Source: Virgibacillus ndiopensis
Lineage (GTDB): Bacteria > Bacillota > Bacilli > Bacillales > Amphibacillaceae
DNA: 64,000 nt
Direction: 5' to 3'
Assembly: GCF_900187325.1 (NCBI RefSeq)
Contig: NZ_FZMZ01000005.1
Span: 372,001 to 436,000 of the forward strand
This document shows positions 1 to 10,410 of this stretch, piece after piece; within the stretch, counting starts at the first letter, position 1; each line of letters begins with the position of its first letter. Under the pieces are notes generated by a model. That model did no database searches. It saw nothing but the letters and a program-made list of their open reading frames with translations, and was not told where the DNA came from. A program made the position numbers and the translations under genes.

Positions 1-2
1 CG

Positions 3-122
3 ATTTCAGATAGCCAAAATGGTCATCATGTTGAGAAATTTATATTCCAGGGAAACAGGCAGACGGTTAGAAGTAAAACTGTACAAAAAGGGTATGAACT
101 TTTGTTGAAACATTTAAAATAG
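3..122 (+). CDS. cinA: CinA-like protein, C-terminal end (partial)
   Basis: The window opens inside a gene; the frame starting at base 3 is open for 39 codons and ends at TAG 120-122. The tail contains a GNRQTVRSKTV stretch followed by KGYELLLKHLK, which resembles the C-terminus of the CinA/PncC family (nicotinamide-nucleotide amidase, competence/damage-inducible). Position directly upstream of recA is the classic cinA-recA order of Bacillaceae and supports the call. Only the last 39 residues are visible, so no domain or catalytic residue can be checked. There is no clear terminator between it and recA, so some recA transcription may come from the cinA promoter, as is known in other Firmicutes. 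Confidence 0.7.
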   Translation: MSDSQNGHHVEKFIFQGNRQTVRSKTVQKGYELLLKHLK

Positions 123-216
123 CAAAGTTTCCATTAATTTGTTATGGGAAATTGATTTTTACTAGCCATGTGACAGGCAAATTATAGTTTTATAGAAAAT
201 AAACTCTGTAAAAATG

Positions 217-267
217 AGAACATTTATTCGATTTATTGTTGGCAAATCATCAAAAACAAGGTATGAT
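217..267 (+). promoter_or_regulatory. recA promoter with LexA-type operator
   Basis: A sigma-A promoter is visible: TTGGCA at 239-244, a 17-base spacer, and TATGAT at 262-267. Just upstream, 217-230 reads AGAACATTTATTCG, which matches the Bacillus SOS box CGAAC-N4-GTTCG at 11 of 14 positions (consensus known; match seen). This fits SOS control of recA by the LexA encoded at 23871-24494. The box sits just upstream of the -35, so repression strength is uncertain. Confidence 0.65.
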
Positions 268-297
268 GGAAATAGATAATTAAAGGAGGTAAGCTCG

Positions 298-1335
298 TTG
301 AGTGATAAAAAACAAGCTTTAGATATGGCGTTAAGACAAATTGAGAAGCAATTTGGCAAAGGTTCAATTATGAAACTCGGTGAACAAGCTGGACAAAAAA
401 TCGCAACGGTTCCTAGTGGATCATTAGCATTGGATGTTGCATTGGGTGTTGGTGGTTATCCAAGAGGCAGGGTAATCGAAATATATGGACCTGAGTCATC
501 TGGTAAAACAACGGTTGCGTTACATGCGATTGCTGAAGCACAAAAACAAGGTGGACAAGCAGCGTTTATCGATGCAGAGCATGCGCTAGATCCTACTTAT
601 GCAAGAGCTTTGGGTGTAAATATTGACGACCTGCTTTTATCACAGCCAGATACTGGTGAGCAGGCATTGGAAATCGCTGAGGCACTTGTACGCAGTGGTG
701 CAGTAGATATTATAGTTGTGGATTCAGTTGCTGCTTTAGTTCCAAAAGCGGAAATCGAAGGTGAGATGGGTGATTCTCACGTAGGTCTACAAGCACGTCT
801 GATGTCTCAAGCATTAAGAAAGCTTTCGGGATCAATTAATAAATCGAAAACTACTGCTATTTTTATTAACCAAATTCGTGAAAAAATTGGCGTCATGTTC
901 GGTAACCCAGAAACTACTCCAGGTGGACGCGCTCTAAAATTCTATTCATCTGTTAGACTAGAGGTCCGTCGCGCGGAAACACTAAAACAAGGTAATGATA
1001 TGGTAGGGAATAAAGCAAGGATTAAAGTAGTTAAAAATAAAGTTGCTCCTCCTTTTAAACAGGCAGAAGTAGATATTATGTATGGGCAAGGTATTTCAAA
1101 AGAGGGTGAAATACTTGATATTGGTTCAGATTTGGATATCGTATTAAAAAGTGGCGCATGGTATTCATATAATGAAGAAAGACTTGGTCAAGGAAGAGAA
1201 AATGCTAAACAATTTTTGAAAGAAAATGATAATGTAATGGCGGAAATACATGACGCCATTCGTAAACATTATAATTTAGATGAAACTGAAGACCAATCCG
1301 TTGGGGAAGAACAACAAGAAACGTTAGATGTATAA
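298..1335 (+). CDS. recA: RecA recombinase
   Basis: RecA forms ATP-dependent filaments on single-stranded DNA, catalyses strand exchange and stimulates LexA self-cleavage. The 345-residue protein has the usual family length. Walker A GPESSGKT lies near residue 64, followed by [12 protein letters not shown] (Walker B) and the L2-loop region [15 protein letters not shown]. The start is TTG at 298, chosen because AAAGGAGG lies a few bases upstream and the N-terminus matches the family. The C-terminus is acidic ([16 protein letters not shown]), as usual. A LexA-type box and sigma-A promoter precede it and a strong terminator follows, so it is probably monocistronic from its own promoter. Confidence 0.98.
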   Translation: MSDKKQALDMALRQIEKQFGKGSIMKLGEQAGQKIATVPSGSLALDVALGVGGYPRGRVIEIYGPESSGKTTVALHAIAEAQKQGGQAAFIDAEHALDPTYARALGVNIDDLLLSQPDTGEQALEIAEALVRSGAVDIIVVDSVAALVPKAEIEGEMGDSHVGLQARLMSQALRKLSGSINKSKTTAIFINQIREKIGVMFGNPETTPGGRALKFYSSVRLEVRRAETLKQGNDMVGNKARIKVVKNKVAPPFKQAEVDIMYGQGISKEGEILDIGSDLDIVLKSGAWYSYNEERLGQGRENAKQFLKENDNVMAEIHDAIRKHYNLDETEDQSVGEEQQETLDV

Positions 1336-1370
1336 AGTCCTTTAATGTAGGATAACTACTCTTAAAAAAA

Positions 1371-1406
1371 GCCTTTGCAAAATATTAATTTTGCAGAGGT
1401 TTTTTG
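1371..1406 (+). terminator. recA terminator
   Basis: GCCTTTGCAAAAT pairs with ATTTTGCAGAGGT and is followed by a run of T. Classic intrinsic terminator 35 bases after the recA stop. Confidence 0.85.
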
Positions 1407-1528
1407 TCTTCTATGGAGAAAATATGGATAGAATGAGAATGTATGATTACTAGTTGATACTTGGTACTATATGTCCAATTATTGAGAGAAAGTTATTCTA
1501 ATCAGACTTTTTTAATTGTGACGTTTCC

Positions 1529-1557
1529 TTGACATTGGCTGACATGACAATTAAAAT
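1529..1557 (+). promoter_or_regulatory. probable rny promoter
   Basis: TTGACA at 1529-1534, 17-base spacer, TAAAAT at 1552-1557. This lies in the 338-base gap between recA and rny. A second AT-rich hexamer, TATAAT, occurs at about 1564. Apart from this promoter and the recA terminator I see nothing else in the gap. Confidence 0.55.
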
Positions 1558-1674
1558 TAATATGTATAATTTTATAATTTCTATTATACAATTTTTGTCA
1601 TTTATTTCTAATTGATTTTTGTACATGCCGACAATAATGAATTGTACAACTTTATAGCAATAGGAGGTGAAACC

Positions 1675-3234
1675 GTGGACATTACCTTAATCATCTCCAT
1701 TTTGCTTACCCTAATCGTCGGTATTGTTGTTGGTTATCTGATTCGTAAATCTATAGCTGAAGCTAAAATTTCTAGTGCAGAAAAGCTAGCTAAGCAAATA
1801 GTAGATGAAGCACATCGGAATGCAGATGCCGCTAAGAAAGAGGCACTTCTTGAGGCGAAAGAAGAGAATCATACACTTCGCCAGCAGATGGAACAAGATC
1901 TGCGTGAGAGACGAAATGAAATGCAGAAACAAGAAAATCGTCTAATGCAAAAAGAAGAGAATCTGGACAGAAAAAGTGAAACACTGGATAAGCGAGAACT
2001 CTTATTAGAAAGAAAGGAACAATCGCTAACAGAAAAACAACAACAAATTGAAGAAATGGAAAGCAAAGTGGGAGCTATGATTCAAGAGCAGCAAACGGAG
2101 CTTGAACGCATTTCAGGATATACTACTGACCAAGCAAGACAAGTAATTTTAGAGCGTATCGAACAAGAGGTTACACATGAGTCAGCGTTAATGATAAAAG
2201 AAGCTGAGAATCGTGCGAAAGAAGAAGCTGATAAAAAAGCTAAAAACATTCTTTCCTTAGCGTTACAGCGCTGTGCTGCAGACCACGTTGCTGAAACAAC
2301 TGTATCTGTTGTAAACCTTCCAAATGATGAGATGAAAGGTCGTATCATAGGACGTGAAGGTCGTAATATACGTACATTAGAAACGTTAACTGGAATTGAC
2401 TTAATTATCGATGATACACCAGAGGCCGTAATTTTATCAGGTTTTGATCCTATTAGGAGAGAAACCGCTCGTATGGCGTTAGAAAAACTTGTACAGGATG
2501 GCAGAATTCACCCTGCAAGAATTGAAGAAATGGTGGATAAAGCTAGACGTGAAGTTGACGAATATATACGGGAAGTTGGAGAGGAAACAACGTTTGAAGT
2601 TGGTGTACATGGTCTACATCCAGACCTTGTAAAAATACTCGGTCGTCTAAAATATCGTACAAGCTATGGTCAAAATGTATTGAAGCATTCTACCGAAGTA
2701 GCATTCCTATCAGGGTTGCTTGCTGCTGAATTAGGTGAAGATGTAACACTTGCAAGAAGAGCGGGTCTTCTACATGATATCGGAAAAGCAATTGATCATG
2801 AGGTAGAAGGCAGCCATGTTGAAATTGGTAAAGAGCTTGCAATGAAGTATAAAGAACATGAAGTTGTTATTAATTCAATTGCTTCCCACCATGGTGACGA
2901 GGAACCAACATCAATCATTTCTGTACTAGTAGCTGCTGCAGATGCACTATCTGCTGCTAGACCTGGAGCAAGAAGTGAAACGCTTGAGAACTATATTAAA
3001 CGGTTGGAAAAACTTGAAGAGATTTCTGAATCGTTTGGTGGTGTTGAAAAATCGTTTGCTATCCAAGCTGGAAGAGAAATTCGTATAATAGTAAAACCCG
3101 ATGAGATCGACGACATTGAATCAGTTCGAATTGCACGTGATATACGCAAACGAATTGAAGGAGAACTCGATTATCCGGGACATATCAAAGTAACTGTTAT
3201 TCGAGAAACAAGAGCAGTTGAATATGCAAAATAA
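1675..3234 (+). CDS. rny: Ribonuclease Y
   Basis: RNase Y is the membrane-anchored endoribonuclease that starts bulk mRNA turnover in Bacilli. The 519-residue protein begins with one hydrophobic helix ([17 protein letters not shown]), then a long charged coiled coil (about residues 30-200), a KH domain with [12 protein letters not shown] near residue 221, and an HD domain with LLHDIGKA, whose metal-binding pair is His367-Asp368. The GTG at 1675 is chosen over an upstream ATG at 1612 because AGGAGGTG lies 7 bases before it and the resulting length matches B. subtilis RNase Y (520). Its own promoter and terminator flank it. Confidence 0.95.
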   Translation: MDITLIISILLTLIVGIVVGYLIRKSIAEAKISSAEKLAKQIVDEAHRNADAAKKEALLEAKEENHTLRQQMEQDLRERRNEMQKQENRLMQKEENLDRKSETLDKRELLLERKEQSLTEKQQQIEEMESKVGAMIQEQQTELERISGYTTDQARQVILERIEQEVTHESALMIKEAENRAKEEADKKAKNILSLALQRCAADHVAETTVSVVNLPNDEMKGRIIGREGRNIRTLETLTGIDLIIDDTPEAVILSGFDPIRRETARMALEKLVQDGRIHPARIEEMVDKARREVDEYIREVGEETTFEVGVHGLHPDLVKILGRLKYRTSYGQNVLKHSTEVAFLSGLLAAELGEDVTLARRAGLLHDIGKAIDHEVEGSHVEIGKELAMKYKEHEVVINSIASHHGDEEPTSIISVLVAAADALSAARPGARSETLENYIKRLEKLEEISESFGGVEKSFAIQAGREIRIIVKPDEIDDIESVRIARDIRKRIEGELDYPGHIKVTVIRETRAVEYAK

Positions 3235-3265
3235 AAGCGGTCAATCTGGCTGCTTTTATTTTTTT
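3232..3265 (+). terminator. rny terminator
   Basis: TAAAAGCGGTC pairs with GGCTGCTTTTA (with G-U pairs) followed by seven T, starting at the rny stop. Confidence 0.75.
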
Positions 3266-3490
3266 GGCAGGTAAAGTAACATGGTTCCATTAAACTAACG
3301 ATGGTAAGCCAGGCCCATCTTTGGCGGATAGGAATACTTCATATAACCGCCCTTTATGCGCTAACGTTTAAGCTATCTGTGTTATCCGAGGGCATCCCAT
3401 GTTATGGGTATTTATGCTTTTGTTCCAGTAAAATTGACAATACATATTCCGTTATGAAACACTAATGATACTTTTATAGATAGGATGATT

Positions 3491-4294
3491 ATGGAAATGA
3501 AAATATTATTTATTGGTGACATAGTAGGTTCACCAGGACGTGATATGGTTCAGGAATATTTGCCAAAATTAAAAGAAAAATATCGTCCACACATTACAAT
3601 AATAAATGGTGAAAACGCGGCATCTGGCAAAGGAATAACTGAAAAAATATATAAACAGTTTTTAGAGAGTGGTGCTCAGGTTATTACAATGGGGAATCAC
3701 ACTTGGGACAAAAAAGATATATTTGAGTTTATACATGATGCCAAATATATGATACGTCCTGCAAACTTTCCAGAGGGTACTCCTGGGAAGGGGATTGTTT
3801 ACTATAATTTGAATGGAACAGAAGTAGCTGTTATTAATATGCAAGGACGGACTTTCTTGCCTGCTCTTGATGATCCATTTCGAAAAGTAGATGAGTTGAT
3901 AAAGGAAGCTAGACAGCGTACAAACATAATTTTTCTTGATTTTCATGCAGAAGCAACAAGTGAAAAACAAGCAATGGGCTGGTATGTCGATGGAAGAGTA
4001 AGCGCTGTCGTTGGTACACATACACATACTCAAACAGCAGACGAACGCATTTTACCTCAAGGTACAGCATATATTACGGATGTAGGGATGACAGGACCTT
4101 ATGATGCTATTTTGGGGACTGAAAAGGAAGCTGTATTGAAAAAATTTCTAACAAATTTACCTGTACGTTTTGAAGTTGATAAAAAGGGTAGAACACAACT
4201 AAATGGTTTTTTAGTAACAATCAACGACAAAGATGGACGTGCTTCTAAGGTTGAGCGTATTTTAATAAATGATGACCATCCGTTTTTCAGGTGA
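3491..4294 (+). CDS. ymdB: YmdB metallophosphodiesterase
   Basis: YmdB-family enzymes are calcineurin-like phosphodiesterases that act on 2',3'-cyclic nucleotides; in B. subtilis YmdB affects the choice between motility and biofilm. Metallophosphoesterase motifs are visible in order: FIGDIVGSPGRD near the N-terminus, NGENAASGKG, MGNHTWDKK, DFHAEATSEK and GTHTHTQTAD near the C-terminal third. The start is uncertain: ATGs occur at 3485, 3491 and 3497. A weak AGGA ends near 3485, favouring 3491. Neighbours rny and spoVS are in the standard Bacillus order. There is no obvious terminator directly after the stop. Confidence 0.93.
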   Translation: MEMKILFIGDIVGSPGRDMVQEYLPKLKEKYRPHITIINGENAASGKGITEKIYKQFLESGAQVITMGNHTWDKKDIFEFIHDAKYMIRPANFPEGTPGKGIVYYNLNGTEVAVINMQGRTFLPALDDPFRKVDELIKEARQRTNIIFLDFHAEATSEKQAMGWYVDGRVSAVVGTHTHTQTADERILPQGTAYITDVGMTGPYDAILGTEKEAVLKKFLTNLPVRFEVDKKGRTQLNGFLVTINDKDGRASKVERILINDDHPFFR

Positions 4295-4437
4295 TTCTCT
4301 GTTTATCTGCCATATCTACTAGCGACTTTAACTATTTGAGTTTTTAGAATTATTCCTGCATAATAAGGTAATAAGCTATCATCTCCAAGAATATAGTAGC
4401 ATTAGAACTACAATAGTAAATGAAGGAGGTACTAGTA

Positions 4438-4698
4438 ATGGATATATTAAAAGTGTCAGCAAAATCAAGTCCAAATTCAGTAGCAGGCGCACTTGCGAAC
4501 GTCTTACGAGAACGTGGCTCAGCGGAAATTCAAGCAATCGGTGCAGGTGCATTAAACCAAGCCGTGAAAGCAGTAGCCATCGCCAGAGGGTTTGTAGCAC
4601 CTAGTGGAGTTGATTTAATTTGTATCCCGGCCTTTACCGATATTATGATCGACAATGAAGAACGTACAGCAATTAAGTTGATTGTAGAACCTAGATAA
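4438..4698 (+). CDS. spoVS: Stage V sporulation protein S
   Basis: SpoVS is a small ALBA-like protein needed at stage V of sporulation. The 86-residue product (ILKVSAKSSPNSVAGALA near the start, IKLIVEPR at the end) is almost identical to the B. subtilis protein in length and sequence as I know it. ATG 4438 is chosen because AAGGAGG lies 8 bases upstream; an in-frame upstream GTG/ATG extension has no ribosome binding site. It is a single-gene unit with its own terminator. Confidence 0.97.
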   Translation: MDILKVSAKSSPNSVAGALANVLRERGSAEIQAIGAGALNQAVKAVAIARGFVAPSGVDLICIPAFTDIMIDNEERTAIKLIVEPR

Positions 4699-4725
4699 AT
4701 TATATAGACATTATTTAACAAGTGT

Positions 4726-4757
4726 TAGTGTTGCGTTGTACGTAACACTATTTTTTA
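4726..4757 (+). terminator. spoVS terminator
   Basis: AGTGTTGCG pairs with CGTAACACT across a 5-base loop and is followed by TATTTTTTATT. Confidence 0.8.
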
Positions 4758-4824
4758 TTGCATAAGAAACAGACTTAGTATAAAAGAATTTTTGTTTGCG
4801 CTTAACGCTCATGTATTGTTTAAT

Positions 4825-4852
4825 TTGATTATAGGCTTTATACTGATACAAT
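4825..4852 (+). promoter_or_regulatory. miaB promoter with extended -10
   Basis: TTGATT at 4825-4830, a 16-base spacer and TACAAT at 4847-4852 preceded by TGA (extended -10). It lies 50 bases upstream of miaB. Confidence 0.5.
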
Positions 4853-4902
4853 GTATGTCTTTGTAAGTTAAGCGTTTTTTAAATATAGAAAGGAGTTTCA
4901 TT

Positions 4903-6471
4903 ATGAACGAACAACAGCGAAAAGAACAGTCGCAAATTAACCAGGTAGATGCCGCGGACAAAAAATCCGGTCAGGACAAACCATTAAATGAAAAAACAAG
5001 TGCCGATTTTGCGAAGTATTTTGAAACAACATACGAACCACCAAATCTCAACAAAGCACGAAAACGCGGTCGCGACAAAGTTAATGTTCATTATGACTTT
5101 GGCATCCCTGAAGATATGGAGAATATCGGTGAAGGGAAAAAGTTTTTGATCCGTACATACGGCTGTCAAATGAACGAACATGATACAGAGGTAATGGCAG
5201 GGATATTGACCGACATGGGCTATGAATCAACCTCTGATACAAATGAAGCAGACATTATATTGTTAAATACATGTGCAATTCGTGAAAACGCAGAAAATAA
5301 GGTTTTCGGTGAAATTGGACACTTAAAGCCACTTAAATTGGAAAAACCAGATTTAATCTTAGGTGTATGTGGGTGTATGTCACAAGAAGAATCTGTCGTA
5401 AATCGGATTATGAAAAAACATCCACAAGTTGATTTGATTTTTGGAACACATAATATTCACCGTTTACCTCAACTAGTAAAAGAAGCTATGTTCGGTAAGG
5501 AAAAGGTTGTAGAAGTATGGTCTAAAGAAGGCGATATTATTGAAAACCTTCCAAAAGCCCGTAAAGGAAAAATTAAAGCATGGGTAAATATTATGTATGG
5601 ATGTGATAAGTTCTGTACGTATTGTATTGTACCAATGACACGTGGAAAAGAGCGTAGTCGCAGACCAGAAGATATTATTCAAGAGGTACGTCAATTAGCA
5701 GCGCAGGGCTATCAGGAAGTCACATTGCTTGGTCAGAATGTTAATGCATACGGGAAAGACTTTGATGATCTGACATATGGTCTTGGTGATCTGATGGATG
5801 ATATTCATAAAATTGATATTCCACGTATACGTTTTACTACATCACATCCACGTGATTTTGATGATCGCCTAATTGAGGTACTTGCAAAAGGTGGAAACTT
5901 ACTTGATCATATTCATTTACCAGTTCAGTCTGGAAGCAGTGAAGTATTGAAAAAAATGAACCGTAAATATACGCGTGAAGAATACTTAGAATTAGTACAA
6001 AAAATACGTGAGGCTATGCCTAACGCTACACTTACAACAGATATCATCGTTGGTTTCCCAAATGAAACGGATGAACAATTTGAAGAAACCATGACACTTG
6101 TTGAAGAAGTTGGCTTTGAGGCTGCGTATACATTTATCTACTCACCTCGTGAGGGTACACCAGCAGCACGTAAAAAAGATGATGTACCAGAAGAAGTTAA
6201 AAAACAACGTCTATATCGTTTGAATGACCTTGTTAACAAACAATCTGCCGAATCTATGAAGAAATATGACAAGAAAAGAGTTAAGGTTTTAGTTGAAGGC
6301 GAGAGTAAAAAAGATCCTGATGTTCTCGCTGGCTACACAGAGAAAAACAAATTAGTTAACTTTAAAGGACCGAAATCGGCAATTGGACATATTGTGGAAG
6401 TTGAAATAACGGATGCAAAAACATGGTCGTTAAATGGTATAATGGTAGAAAATACAGTAGAGGTGGAGTAA
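4903..6471 (+). CDS. miaB: tRNA-2-methylthio-N6-dimethylallyladenosine synthase
   Basis: MiaB is a radical-SAM methylthiotransferase that adds a methylthio group at C2 of i6A37 in tRNAs reading UNN codons. It acts after MiaA, encoded at about 12.8 kb. The 522-residue protein has the N-terminal cluster cysteines (Cys88 in RTYGCQMN, Cys124 in LNTCAIR, Cys158 in CGCMSQ), the radical-SAM CxxxCxxC motif (Cys234, Cys238, Cys241) and a C-terminal TRAM domain. GAAAGGAG precedes ATG 4903. The N-terminal 70 residues are polar and variable, as in Bacillus orthologues. ymcA begins one base after its stop, so the two are co-transcribed. Confidence 0.97.
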   Translation: MNEQQRKEQSQINQVDAADKKSGQDKPLNEKTSADFAKYFETTYEPPNLNKARKRGRDKVNVHYDFGIPEDMENIGEGKKFLIRTYGCQMNEHDTEVMAGILTDMGYESTSDTNEADIILLNTCAIRENAENKVFGEIGHLKPLKLEKPDLILGVCGCMSQEESVVNRIMKKHPQVDLIFGTHNIHRLPQLVKEAMFGKEKVVEVWSKEGDIIENLPKARKGKIKAWVNIMYGCDKFCTYCIVPMTRGKERSRRPEDIIQEVRQLAAQGYQEVTLLGQNVNAYGKDFDDLTYGLGDLMDDIHKIDIPRIRFTTSHPRDFDDRLIEVLAKGGNLLDHIHLPVQSGSSEVLKKMNRKYTREEYLELVQKIREAMPNATLTTDIIVGFPNETDEQFEETMTLVEEVGFEAAYTFIYSPREGTPAARKKDDVPEEVKKQRLYRLNDLVNKQSAESMKKYDKKRVKVLVEGESKKDPDVLAGYTEKNKLVNFKGPKSAIGHIVEVEITDAKTWSLNGIMVENTVEVE

Positions 6472-6472
6472 T

Positions 6473-6901
6473 ATGGCTGAATATACACGCACACAAATAT
6501 TAGATGAAGCAAAGAAATTAGCTGACATGCTTGCAAATACAGAAGAAATCGATCGCTTTAAACAAGTGGAAGCGAAGATCAATGATAATAAAAAGGTACA
6601 GCAATTAATTTCACGTATTAAAGCACTACAAAAACAAGCTGTAAACTTTCAAGCTTATAATAAAACAGAAGCGTTGAAAAAAGTTGAGGCGGAAATCGAC
6701 CGTTTACAAGAAGAAATTGATGACATTCCAGTCGTACAGGAATTTAAAGAAACTCAAATTGTCGTTAATGATGTCTTGCAGCTTGTCACAGGAACAATTG
6801 CTAGGGAAGTTACGAATCAAGTTATCGAATCAACCGGTGGAGATGTATTAGCTGGTGAAACAGGTTCAAAAGCAAAAAACGGCTCCGCATGTGGCCATTA
6901 A
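6473..6901 (+). CDS. ymcA: YmcA/RicA regulator of RNA processing
   Basis: YmcA (RicA) works in a complex with YlbF and YaaT that helps RNase Y process mRNAs and influences sporulation, competence and biofilm in B. subtilis. The 142-residue helical protein belongs to the YmcA/YlbF family: long amphipathic helices cover about residues 1-115, and the C-terminal tail ends in SACGH with a single cysteine (Cys140). B. subtilis RicA also takes part in binding Fe-S clusters with its partners. It starts one base after the miaB stop, so it is translationally coupled. A strong terminator follows. Confidence 0.9.
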   Translation: MAEYTRTQILDEAKKLADMLANTEEIDRFKQVEAKINDNKKVQQLISRIKALQKQAVNFQAYNKTEALKKVEAEIDRLQEEIDDIPVVQEFKETQIVVNDVLQLVTGTIAREVTNQVIESTGGDVLAGETGSKAKNGSACGH

Positions 6902-6908
6902 AAACACA

Positions 6909-6945
6909 ACCAAGTAGGAATGAATTTTTCTACTTGGTTTTTTTA
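6909..6945 (+). terminator. miaB-ymcA terminator
   Basis: CCAAGTAG pairs with CTACTTGG and is followed by seven T. Confidence 0.9.
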
Positions 6946-7079
6946 TATCTATAAACAGTTACCTACAAAAGCATTTTTAACGATTTATTTTTATCTTCTA
7001 ATCTTTCATAGGATTGCTATGCACTTTAGGTATTTGTCTTGCATAAAATGACTATGAGAAAAAGGAGGTATACGTAATT

Positions 7080-7649
7080 ATGAGTTTTCTTGATCAAGAA
7101 TATAGAGAAATTATTACAAAAGCTGTTTGTGGTAAGGGACGTAAATTCACGCAAGCAACTCATTCCATATCACCGTCACATAGACCTTCAAGCATTCTTG
7201 GTTGCTGGGTAATAAATCACTTGTATAATGCTAAGAAAAAATCGGAGGATACTGTTGAAGTCAATGGTAGCTATGACATTAATATCTGGTATTCGTACAA
7301 TGACAATACAAAAACAGAGGTTGTAACAGAACGAGTAACCTATTGTGATGTTATTCCGCTCTCTGTCAAAGATGACCATTGCTTGAATGATGATTATGAT
7401 GTTATCGCTAAAGTGATTCAGCAACCAAATTGTCTGGAATGCAAAATTGCTAATCAGGGTCATAAAATTGTTGTGGAAATCGAACGCGAATTCGTTGTCC
7501 AAATTATAGGTGAAACCAAGATTAGTGTTAGAGTAGATCCTAAAGGTTATGATTTTGATGATGACGATGATTGGGGATTCGATATTACAGATGATGAGTT
7601 AAGTGAGGTCAATCATGATTTCTTAAACGAAAGTAGCAGTAAAGATTAA
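7080..7649 (+). CDS. cotE: Outer spore coat morphogenetic protein CotE
   Basis: CotE directs assembly of the outer spore coat around the forespore. The 189-residue protein matches the family throughout ([13 protein letters not shown] near the start, [15 protein letters not shown], then a very acidic C-terminus with [11 protein letters not shown]). It is slightly longer than B. subtilis CotE (181). ATG 7080 follows AAAAAGGAGG. Position between ymcA and mutS is conserved in Bacillus. Sporulation sigma-factor control is expected from the family; I see only a CATAAAAT -10-like string at about 7041 and no convincing -35. Confidence 0.95.
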   Translation: MSFLDQEYREIITKAVCGKGRKFTQATHSISPSHRPSSILGCWVINHLYNAKKKSEDTVEVNGSYDINIWYSYNDNTKTEVVTERVTYCDVIPLSVKDDHCLNDDYDVIAKVIQQPNCLECKIANQGHKIVVEIEREFVVQIIGETKISVRVDPKGYDFDDDDDWGFDITDDELSEVNHDFLNESSSKD

Positions 7650-7650
7650 A

Positions 7651-7688
7651 AAGCTTACGAGGGATCATTCTCTCGTAAGTTTTTTTTG
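7651..7688 (+). terminator. cotE terminator
   Basis: GCTTACGAG pairs with CTCGTAAGT across a 10-base loop, then eight T. Confidence 0.88.
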
Positions 7689-7773
7689 TTTGTTAGGTAT
7701 ATGAACAAGTCGCCTCGATACTACAAAATATGCTATAATTATATTATATACGGCTTGTTTTGGAGGATTAAAA

Positions 7774-10350
7774 ATGGCAAAATACACACCAATGATGGAA
7801 CAATATATAAAAATTAAAGCAGATCATAAGGATGCTTTTTTATTTTTTCGGTTAGGCGATTTTTATGAAATGTTTTTTGATGATGCAATCAATGCAGCAA
7901 GAGAATTAGAAATAACCCTTACTAAAAAGAATGCGGGTCAAACTGAACCAATTCCAATGTGCGGGGTCCCATATCATTCGGCAGATAATTACATAAAAAA
8001 TTTAATATCTAAGGGGTATAAAGTTGCTATATGTGAACAGGTTGAAGATCCAAAAGTAGCTAAAGGTGTAGTCAAGCGAGAAGTCGTACAACTGATTACA
8101 CCAGGAACGGTAATGGAGAGTAACATGCTAAGCGAAAGAGAAAATAACTATATAGCCAGTCTCTCACACTTTAATGATGGATCGTATGTCATTGTTTACA
8201 ATGATTTGTCGACTGGTGAAAATAGCCTTGCTTTAGTTACTCATGGCTGGGACGCAGTTATTCATGAGTTATATAATCAGCCAATAAAAGAAATCGTTGT
8301 CTCCTCTAATTTACCCGAGAACTGGCAACAAGAATTACGTGGAAAGTTAAATGTTACGGTATCCTATCAAGATGAAATCACGTTTAATGGGGAATACCGT
8401 AATTTGTGTGATGAATTGAATGATGAACGATTGATGAAGGCATTTAGTCGTTTATTAAACTATATACAACATACACAAAAACGTTCACTTGATCATTTAC
8501 AGCCTGCCAAAGTAATTGAACTCAAAAATTACTTATCCCTTGATATGTACTCTAAACGAAACTTAGAGTTAACGGAGACCATCATAAAGAAAGGAAAACA
8601 TGGCAGTTTATTATGGGTTCTTGATCGCACGGTAACTGCGATGGGGTCGAGGTTGTTAAAAAAATGGCTAGAACGACCGCTAATTAATAAAACCCTTATT
8701 GAAAAAAGACTTAATATTGTTGATGGTTTTTATCAAGCTTTTATAGAACGAGATTCATTGAGGGAAGCATTAAAATCAGTTTATGACTTAGAGCGTCTTG
8801 CTGGAAGGATCGCTTTTGGCAATGTAAATGCACGCGACTTAGTTCAGTTGAAACATTCATTGGAGAAAATTCCTGAAATAAAGAATACTCTAAATCAATT
8901 TGGTCATGAGCAAATAAATGAATTAGGAGAAAATATTGTATGGCCAGGGGAAATTGTTTCATTACTAGAAGCTAGTTTAGTAGATGAACCACCAGTTTCA
9001 ATTAAAGAAGGTTCAATTATTAAAGATGGATATAATGAAACGTTAGATACGTATCGGGATGCGTCGAAAAACGGAAAGCAATGGATAGCTGAATTGGAGC
9101 AGAAAGAAAAACAGGAAACAAACATTAAGTCATTAAAAATCGGTTATAACCGTGTGTTTGGTTATTACATTGAAGTGACAAAAGCCAATTTACATTTGCT
9201 GCCTGAAGGAAAATATGAACGGAAACAAACATTAACAAATGCAGAACGCTACATTACACCGGAATTAAAAGAAAAAGAACAGCTAATTTTAGAAGCAGAA
9301 GAAAAAAGTGTGGAATTAGAGTACAGCCTGTTTATCGAAATTCGCGAACAATTAAAAGAGCAAATACCGGTTTTACAGGAATTAGCTGAAGTTGTTAGTA
9401 AAATTGATGTTTTACAAGCATTTGCAACTGTCAGTGAGGAGAACCATTATAAACGGCCAAGTTTTGTAGAAGGTACATTGACGATTAAAAATGGTAGACA
9501 CCCTGTAATAGAGCAAGTGATGAAAGATGGATCATTTGTTCCGAATGATGTTCATTTAGATAAAGACAGGGATATATTACTGATTACAGGTCCTAATATG
9601 TCAGGTAAAAGCACGTATATGCGGCAATTAGCATTAACTGTAATCATGGGACAAATTGGTTGTTTTGTACCGTGTGATCAAGCAGATCTTCTTATCTTTG
9701 ATCAAATTTTTACGCGAATTGGTGCTGCAGATGATCTGGTTTCTGGCCAAAGTACATTTATGGTAGAAATGCTAGAAGCAAATCATGCTATTGCAAATGC
9801 AACGGACAAAAGTTTAATTCTGCTTGATGAAATTGGCCGAGGGACGAGTACTTACGATGGTATGGCGTTAGCACAGGCGATAGTAGAATACATCCATAAT
9901 AATATCCATGCAAAAACACTATTCTCAACACATTACCATGAATTGACCGCACTAGAGGATTCATTGGATAAGTTAAAAAATATACATGTTAGAGCTGAAG
10001 AATATGAAGGTAATGTAGTATTTCTCCATCAAATTAATGATGGGGCAGCAGATGAAAGTTACGGTATACATGTTGCTAAATTAGCAAACTTACCTGAAAA
10101 ATTGATTGATCGAGCAAATACAATTTTACATGAATTTGAAAATAAAGAATTGAAGGAAAAAAGGGATTCGAACTATGATGAAACTGCCCAATTATCTTTC
10201 TTTGTTGAAGAAGAAAAGGTTACTACAAAGAAAAATGAGACAAAATCTGAAACGAAAGTAATACAGGAGCTTTTGAATTTAGATTTATTCGATATGACAC
10301 CACTTCAAGCTATGAATGAATTGTATCGTTTACAAAAACTTACAAAATAA
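7774..10350 (+). CDS. mutS: DNA mismatch repair protein MutS
   Basis: MutS recognises mispaired bases and recruits MutL. The 858-residue protein carries the mismatch-binding [14 protein letters not shown] segment (Phe-x-Glu wedge in DFYEMF, near residue 32), the connector and lever domains, and the ATPase with Walker A GPNMSGKS at residues 606-613, [13 protein letters not shown] (Walker B/ABC signature) and FSTHYHELT. The C-terminal [14 protein letters not shown] is the dimer/MutL-contact tail seen in Bacillus MutS. ATG 7774 follows TGGAGG. mutL follows within 60 bases. Confidence 0.98.
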   Translation: MAKYTPMMEQYIKIKADHKDAFLFFRLGDFYEMFFDDAINAARELEITLTKKNAGQTEPIPMCGVPYHSADNYIKNLISKGYKVAICEQVEDPKVAKGVVKREVVQLITPGTVMESNMLSERENNYIASLSHFNDGSYVIVYNDLSTGENSLALVTHGWDAVIHELYNQPIKEIVVSSNLPENWQQELRGKLNVTVSYQDEITFNGEYRNLCDELNDERLMKAFSRLLNYIQHTQKRSLDHLQPAKVIELKNYLSLDMYSKRNLELTETIIKKGKHGSLLWVLDRTVTAMGSRLLKKWLERPLINKTLIEKRLNIVDGFYQAFIERDSLREALKSVYDLERLAGRIAFGNVNARDLVQLKHSLEKIPEIKNTLNQFGHEQINELGENIVWPGEIVSLLEASLVDEPPVSIKEGSIIKDGYNETLDTYRDASKNGKQWIAELEQKEKQETNIKSLKIGYNRVFGYYIEVTKANLHLLPEGKYERKQTLTNAERYITPELKEKEQLILEAEEKSVELEYSLFIEIREQLKEQIPVLQELAEVVSKIDVLQAFATVSEENHYKRPSFVEGTLTIKNGRHPVIEQVMKDGSFVPNDVHLDKDRDILLITGPNMSGKSTYMRQLALTVIMGQIGCFVPCDQADLLIFDQIFTRIGAADDLVSGQSTFMVEMLEANHAIANATDKSLILLDEIGRGTSTYDGMALAQAIVEYIHNNIHAKTLFSTHYHELTALEDSLDKLKNIHVRAEEYEGNVVFLHQINDGAADESYGIHVAKLANLPEKLIDRANTILHEFENKELKEKRDSNYDETAQLSFFVEEEKVTTKKNETKSETKVIQELLNLDLFDMTPLQAMNELYRLQKLTK

Positions 10351-10410
10351 ATGTGTGTTGTACCTTATAAGCCAAGCAGAAATATCGCAATTATGAAAGG
10401 ATCGTTTTCC

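Noticed and set aside
4799-4880. CGCTTAAC and GTTAAGCG arms with a T run before miaB, suggesting an attenuator
   Set aside because: The probable miaB promoter (4825-4852) lies between the arms, so the left arm would not be in the transcript.
7188-7502. 104-codon minus-strand frame inside cotE
   Set aside because: Antisense to a strong cotE match; no ribosome binding site or family pattern.
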